DNA of 64,000 nucleotides, from assembly GCF_001544795.2 (NCBI RefSeq), contig NZ_FCOI02000006.1, positions 212,981 to 276,980 on the forward strand. The letters run 5' to 3'. Both the position numbers and the translations under genes were made by a program. This stretch comes from Caballeronia temeraria (GTDB lineage: Bacteria; Pseudomonadota; Gammaproteobacteria; Burkholderiales; Burkholderiaceae). Of the stretch, positions 60,959 through 64,000 are shown piece by piece. Position 1 is the stretch's first letter. Every line of letters begins with the position of its first letter. Below the pieces are notes generated by a model, which was given only the letters and a program-made list of their open reading frames with translations, did not search any database and was not told the DNA's origin.

Positions 60959-62328
60959 TGGGCGGGCTGCATGAACCGATTGCCGTAGAAGCGCTCTTCA
61001 CGACGCACCAGAAGCGCATCGAACTGGTACGGCAATGTGCCAACGAGAGTACTGAGTCGGAATTTGGCAGGAAGTGGGTGTCGGTGCTTCGCCGATGTGC
61101 GAACTGGTTCTCCTCGATGCCGCTCACGCCTGAGTTGCATTGCGAGCCGGGCGGTGCGTTTCGAGCGACCATCGAATCGACGTTCTATGCGATGCGTCTG
61201 GCCGGTGGCCAGAAGTTCGCGGCAGACCTGACTTCGGACAAGCGCAGGAAGCTCGAGCCGCAATATAACTACGCTGTGTTCCTTGCCGCAGCGTGTTCGA
61301 TGCTCGACGAGCCATTCCGCCACTTTGAGTTCATCCGCCAATCCGACCGCGCGAAATGGAATCCCGCCGCGCACGGGGCGTTCGGTGCTTGGATAGGTGC
61401 TGCGCAGTACGCCGTTGAGCGGCGCGTGGCGCCCCTGAAAAACGAACGGATGCGCACGGCGATGTTCGCGCAGACCGTCATCACGCCCGAGCTACTCGAA
61501 GGGCTCGATACCGCAGTGCACTCCGACCTGTTCAACGCGATCAATCCCGAACGGAGTCCGCAGGGATTCGAGGCACTGGTGCACAAGGTTGTGCGGCAGG
61601 CCATGGATGTCTCGGTGAATTTTGAGCAAAAGGCGCAGCGCGCGGTGTTTGCGCCCGTGAAGTTCGATGTGCCGTCCGCCGTTCATGTCGCACTGGAACT
61701 GGAGCCGCAGATCGTCGCGAACGCGCCGCAAAGCGCGGCCGCTGGACCTCAGCCTTCCGCTGCGCCGGGGACAGCTGCTACTAATCAAACCGCGCCCAAC
61801 GAGTCAACTGTTGCATCTTCGCCCGCCCCCGCTGCTGCACCTTCGGGTGGGCCGCAGTTTTCTCAGTCGTTGCTCGATGCGTTGGAGCGCAGCGACGCAC
61901 AGGCCGTTGCAGCGGCCTCGACTGAGCCCGCTCCTCAAGTCCCGGTGGGAGCTGACGCGTCGGCCGGTGCTGCGCCGTCGCGTCCCGCGCCCGTCGATCC
62001 CGCAACCGCAGGTGCGCCCCCGCGCGCCACGTCGGCGAAGACCGGGCCGACAGATGAGGCGTTGAACGACGTGTTGGGCCCGGGCTCCGCCATGTTGAAG
62101 GAGTTTTTCAAAGCGTTGGCTGGCGACGTGGCCTCCGGGAAAGCGAAGGTGGCGTGGGAAGAGAAGGGACTGGCGGTGCAAAAGCGCCTGGTGGGTGCGT
62201 ACGGCATGACCAGCGATACGTTGGTCGAGCAACTCAGGAAACGCAGTCTGCTTCTTCGCGCGCACGGCAATGACGTCTGCATTGTCGGGCGTGCAGGAAG
62301 GCTCATCTCGGAGCGGCCGACATCATGA
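60958..62328 (+). CDS. TraI-like (TraI_2, MobH-type) protein with altered catalytic motifs
   Basis: 456 residues. Residues about 50-130 (MPLTPELHCEPGGAFRATIE, then RRKLEPQYNYAVFLAAACSM) follow the TraI_2 domain of MobH-type relaxases, but the conserved His cluster before GG and the His-Asp of the HD-like motif are replaced (LHCEPGG, ACSMLDEP). A Pro/Ala linker (about 250-375) leads to a C-terminal winged region (ASGKAKVAWEEKGL, VCIVGRAGRLI) like TraI_2_C. It may be an accessory protein rather than a working relaxase. Coupled to the coupling-protein gene. Confidence 0.65.
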   Translation: MGGLHEPIAVEALFTTHQKRIELVRQCANESTESEFGRKWVSVLRRCANWFSSMPLTPELHCEPGGAFRATIESTFYAMRLAGGQKFAADLTSDKRRKLEPQYNYAVFLAAACSMLDEPFRHFEFIRQSDRAKWNPAAHGAFGAWIGAAQYAVERRVAPLKNERMRTAMFAQTVITPELLEGLDTAVHSDLFNAINPERSPQGFEALVHKVVRQAMDVSVNFEQKAQRAVFAPVKFDVPSAVHVALELEPQIVANAPQSAAAGPQPSAAPGTAATNQTAPNESTVASSPAPAAAPSGGPQFSQSLLDALERSDAQAVAAASTEPAPQVPVGADASAGAAPSRPAPVDPATAGAPPRATSAKTGPTDEALNDVLGPGSAMLKEFFKALAGDVASGKAKVAWEEKGLAVQKRLVGAYGMTSDTLVEQLRKRSLLLRAHGNDVCIVGRAGRLISERPTS

Positions 62329-63938
62329 AATACGTCAATCACTTCCGTCCGATCTACGAGTTCCGGCCGTTTCTCCTCTGGCCGGTCCTCATGGTGGGCA
62401 TTCTCGCTTCGGGCATGCCGTACGGCTGGGCCTTCGCGCTCGTGGGCGCTGTGCTCTTGGCGATTCGGGTCTTTCAGGTGTGGAAGGCGCTGAGCTTTCG
62501 CATGGCGATTTCCACCAAGTGGCTCAGCAAGATCCACATCGACAAGCTGCTCGCGACGCAAAAGCTCATGAAGCAGCAAGCGGACTCCATGTACCTCGGC
62601 ACCGGCTTTGAATGGACGCAGAAGCACACGCAGATTGCACACGAGATCCTCCGCATGCCCGTGACCGACATTCCATCGTTGCCCAAATGGCTGTCCAAAA
62701 CAGAGGTTGGCCGGGACGTCGAGACGCGCATCGAGAATCTGTTTCGACCGGGAGACAGCGTCCGCGATCGCATGCCGCAGGGTTCGTCGTGGATCCACGG
62801 CATGGAGCCGAAGAAGGTACGGGTGCCGTTTCACTACAAGGCGATGGGCGGCCATACGCTGGTTGGCGGCACCACGGGCGCGGGCAAGACGCGGACCTAT
62901 GAAGTCATCTCTACCCAGGTCATCCACAACCCGAGAGACGTGCTCATCATCGTCGACCCGAAGAACGACGACGAGTGGAAAAGGCGTGTCGAAAAAGAGT
63001 GCGCGCGCGCCGGCCGGAAGTTCCTGTACTTCAATCAGGCGAAGCCCAACGAGTCGATCCGCCTCAATCCGCTTGAAAACTGGTCGCAACCTTCCGAAAT
63101 CCCCTCGCGAATCGCGCAGTTGATGGACGAGGGACCCTTTCGGGATTTCGCGTTCCTGTTCATCGACCGCGCGGTGAAGGGCGAACTGTACGTCGGCGAC
63201 AAGCCAAACCTGCGTTCGATCCTGAAGTATGCGCAGTCGGGCATCGGCAATCTGCTGGAGCGCTGCCTGCGACGCTTCTTCGTTGAGAACGGCCTGCCGA
63301 ACTGGGAAGAGTTGACCGTCGCAGCCACGGTCAAGGACGCCCAGCGGCGCAACGACGTGTCCCTCACGGACGGGATGGCGAAGCTTTACCTGGACAAGTT
63401 CGCCGCGTACGACAGGGGCCATGAGACGCTCGACGGTCTGATCGCCACGCACACGCACGATCGCGAGCATTACATGCGGATCATCGCGTCGGCGCTGCCG
63501 CTGCTGCAGATGTTGGCCACCGGTGAGACCGGTCTGATGCTGGCTCCAAAGGCCGATGACTTTGAGGACGAGCGCGAGATCTGGGACATCGACAAGATCA
63601 TCAAGCAGAAGGCCGTGCTGTACATGGGGCTTGATTCGCTGTCGAACAACATCGTGCAGAAGGCGATCGCCTCGATGGCGCTGTCCGATGTCGCGGCCGT
63701 GTGCGGCGCGATCTACAACTTCTACGCGGAAAAGCCCGATGTCGTTCTGATCATTGACGAAATTGCTGAAGCCATCAACGAACAGGTGATTCAAATCCTG
63801 AACAAGGGGCGCGGAGCAGGGTTCAAGGCGTTCGTCGCCTTCCAGGCGCGGGCCGACCTCGAAGCAAAACTTGGAAATGCAGCGAAAATGCTGCAGGTAT
63901 TAGGAAATTTAAACAATCAGATAAACCGTAACCTTTGA
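62325..63938 (+). CDS. traD: Type IV coupling protein, TraD/VirD4-like, C-terminus abnormal
   Basis: 537 residues. Two N-terminal membrane helices (about 15-50), Walker A GGTTGAGKT (181-189), Walker B LIIDEIAEA (D478/E479) and RGAGFKAFVAFQARADLEA near the end. These proteins deliver the relaxase-DNA complex to the secretion channel. After LGNLNNQI the sequence turns to NRNL and stops, whereas relatives continue with a strand and about 50-150 residues more; the last codons are unusually AT-rich. It may be truncated by a recombination or insertion just before the window end. Confidence 0.8.
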   Translation: MKYVNHFRPIYEFRPFLLWPVLMVGILASGMPYGWAFALVGAVLLAIRVFQVWKALSFRMAISTKWLSKIHIDKLLATQKLMKQQADSMYLGTGFEWTQKHTQIAHEILRMPVTDIPSLPKWLSKTEVGRDVETRIENLFRPGDSVRDRMPQGSSWIHGMEPKKVRVPFHYKAMGGHTLVGGTTGAGKTRTYEVISTQVIHNPRDVLIIVDPKNDDEWKRRVEKECARAGRKFLYFNQAKPNESIRLNPLENWSQPSEIPSRIAQLMDEGPFRDFAFLFIDRAVKGELYVGDKPNLRSILKYAQSGIGNLLERCLRRFFVENGLPNWEELTVAATVKDAQRRNDVSLTDGMAKLYLDKFAAYDRGHETLDGLIATHTHDREHYMRIIASALPLLQMLATGETGLMLAPKADDFEDEREIWDIDKIIKQKAVLYMGLDSLSNNIVQKAIASMALSDVAAVCGAIYNFYAEKPDVVLIIDEIAEAINEQVIQILNKGRGAGFKAFVAFQARADLEAKLGNAAKMLQVLGNLNNQINRNL

Positions 63939-64000
63939 GGCTGTTACATGACGATCTGAACCTCAGACGCGGTTTGCAGCGGATGGGTTTTCGCATGGCG

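Noticed and set aside
61935..63794. 619-residue open frame on the minus strand
   Set aside because: Antisense shadow of the coupling protein and TraI-like genes, which have clear motifs.
1..64000. CRISPR arrays, tRNA or rRNA genes, rolling-circle or theta Rep genes
   Set aside because: No regularly spaced repeats, no cloverleaf or rRNA-like stretch and no Rep motif seen in reading both strands.

Overview
The window is a 64 kb stretch of GC-rich DNA (roughly 60% or more by eye) that reads as part of a large conjugative plasmid or integrative conjugative element of a beta-proteobacterium. Burkholderiaceae (Paraburkholderia, Caballeronia, Burkholderia or Cupriavidus type) is the most likely host, judging by the PRTRC cassette, the Trb/VirB transfer genes and the codon use. 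There are no rRNA or tRNA genes, no chromosomal housekeeping genes and no recognisable plasmid Rep initiator. The species is not determined by what can be seen.

Layout. 0-6 kb: the end of a type IVB pilus operon (PilQ ATPase, PilR membrane protein, PilS prepilin, a frameshifted PilV minor pilin, a secreted protein). 6-12 kb, minus strand: a CAP-domain lipoprotein, small proteins, an FlhC-like regulator, two related DNA-binding or coiled-coil proteins and a NERD-domain protein. 12-16.3 kb, plus strand: an operon with SSB and a TOPRIM primase. 16.3-18.2 kb, minus: small membrane proteins and an actin-like ParM/StbA-type protein with its partner. 18.2-19.7 kb: no gene; a promoter, a terminator and about 1.1 kb of hairpin-rich DNA that may be a structured RNA. 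19.7-20.9 kb: a tyrosine recombinase with a Fis-like C-terminal helix-turn-helix. 21-28 kb, minus: accessory genes (Lar-like, DUF5131, DUF1173 and others), including one interrupted at a 7-bp tandem repeat. 28.0-28.5 kb: a non-coding region with a cluster of DnaA-box-like sites. 28.5-32.8 kb: a methyltransferase-helicase fusion. 32.8-34.7 kb: a group II intron inserted directly behind a terminator. 35.2-43.2 kb: the PRTRC operon (ParB, E, C, F, B, A, ThiF and two further genes). 43-45 kb, minus: response regulator and PP-loop ATPase. 45.5-50.5 kb: small membrane, lipo- and hypothetical proteins. 50.6-54.2 kb: MoxR-type ATPase, a DUF3150-like protein and a metallopeptidase/VWA protein. 54.9-64 kb: conjugation genes TrbB, TrbC, TrbD, TrbE, TrbJ, TrbL, a degenerate TraI-like protein and a TraD-like coupling protein.

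The most striking observation is regulatory. Six plus-strand operons share one promoter plan: a GAGCTTTC box (exact in four, a one-base-shifted variant in two) lying 34 bp upstream of a TANNNT -10 box, and a transcript predicted to begin with a short hairpin, the invariant string ATCGAC(C/G) and, in five of six, a second hairpin. The hairpin arms change in a compensatory way between copies. Strong intrinsic terminators lie inside the same operons, sometimes between this leader and the first start codon. The simplest reading is a plasmid regulon with a shared activator and an RNA leader that lets RNA polymerase pass terminators (a put-like processive antitermination element). This is inference and is not demonstrated.

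How the parts fit: the pilus genes and the Trb/TraD set mediate conjugation; SSB, primase, the ParM-like protein, the PRTRC ParB and the integrase serve maintenance, partition and DNA processing; the PRTRC genes also look like a ubiquitin-type conjugation set (E1-like ThiF, E2-like protein B, JAMM protease-like protein A, small protein C). The operons carrying these maintenance genes are the ones that share the promoter-leader module; the pilus and Trb operons do not visibly carry it.
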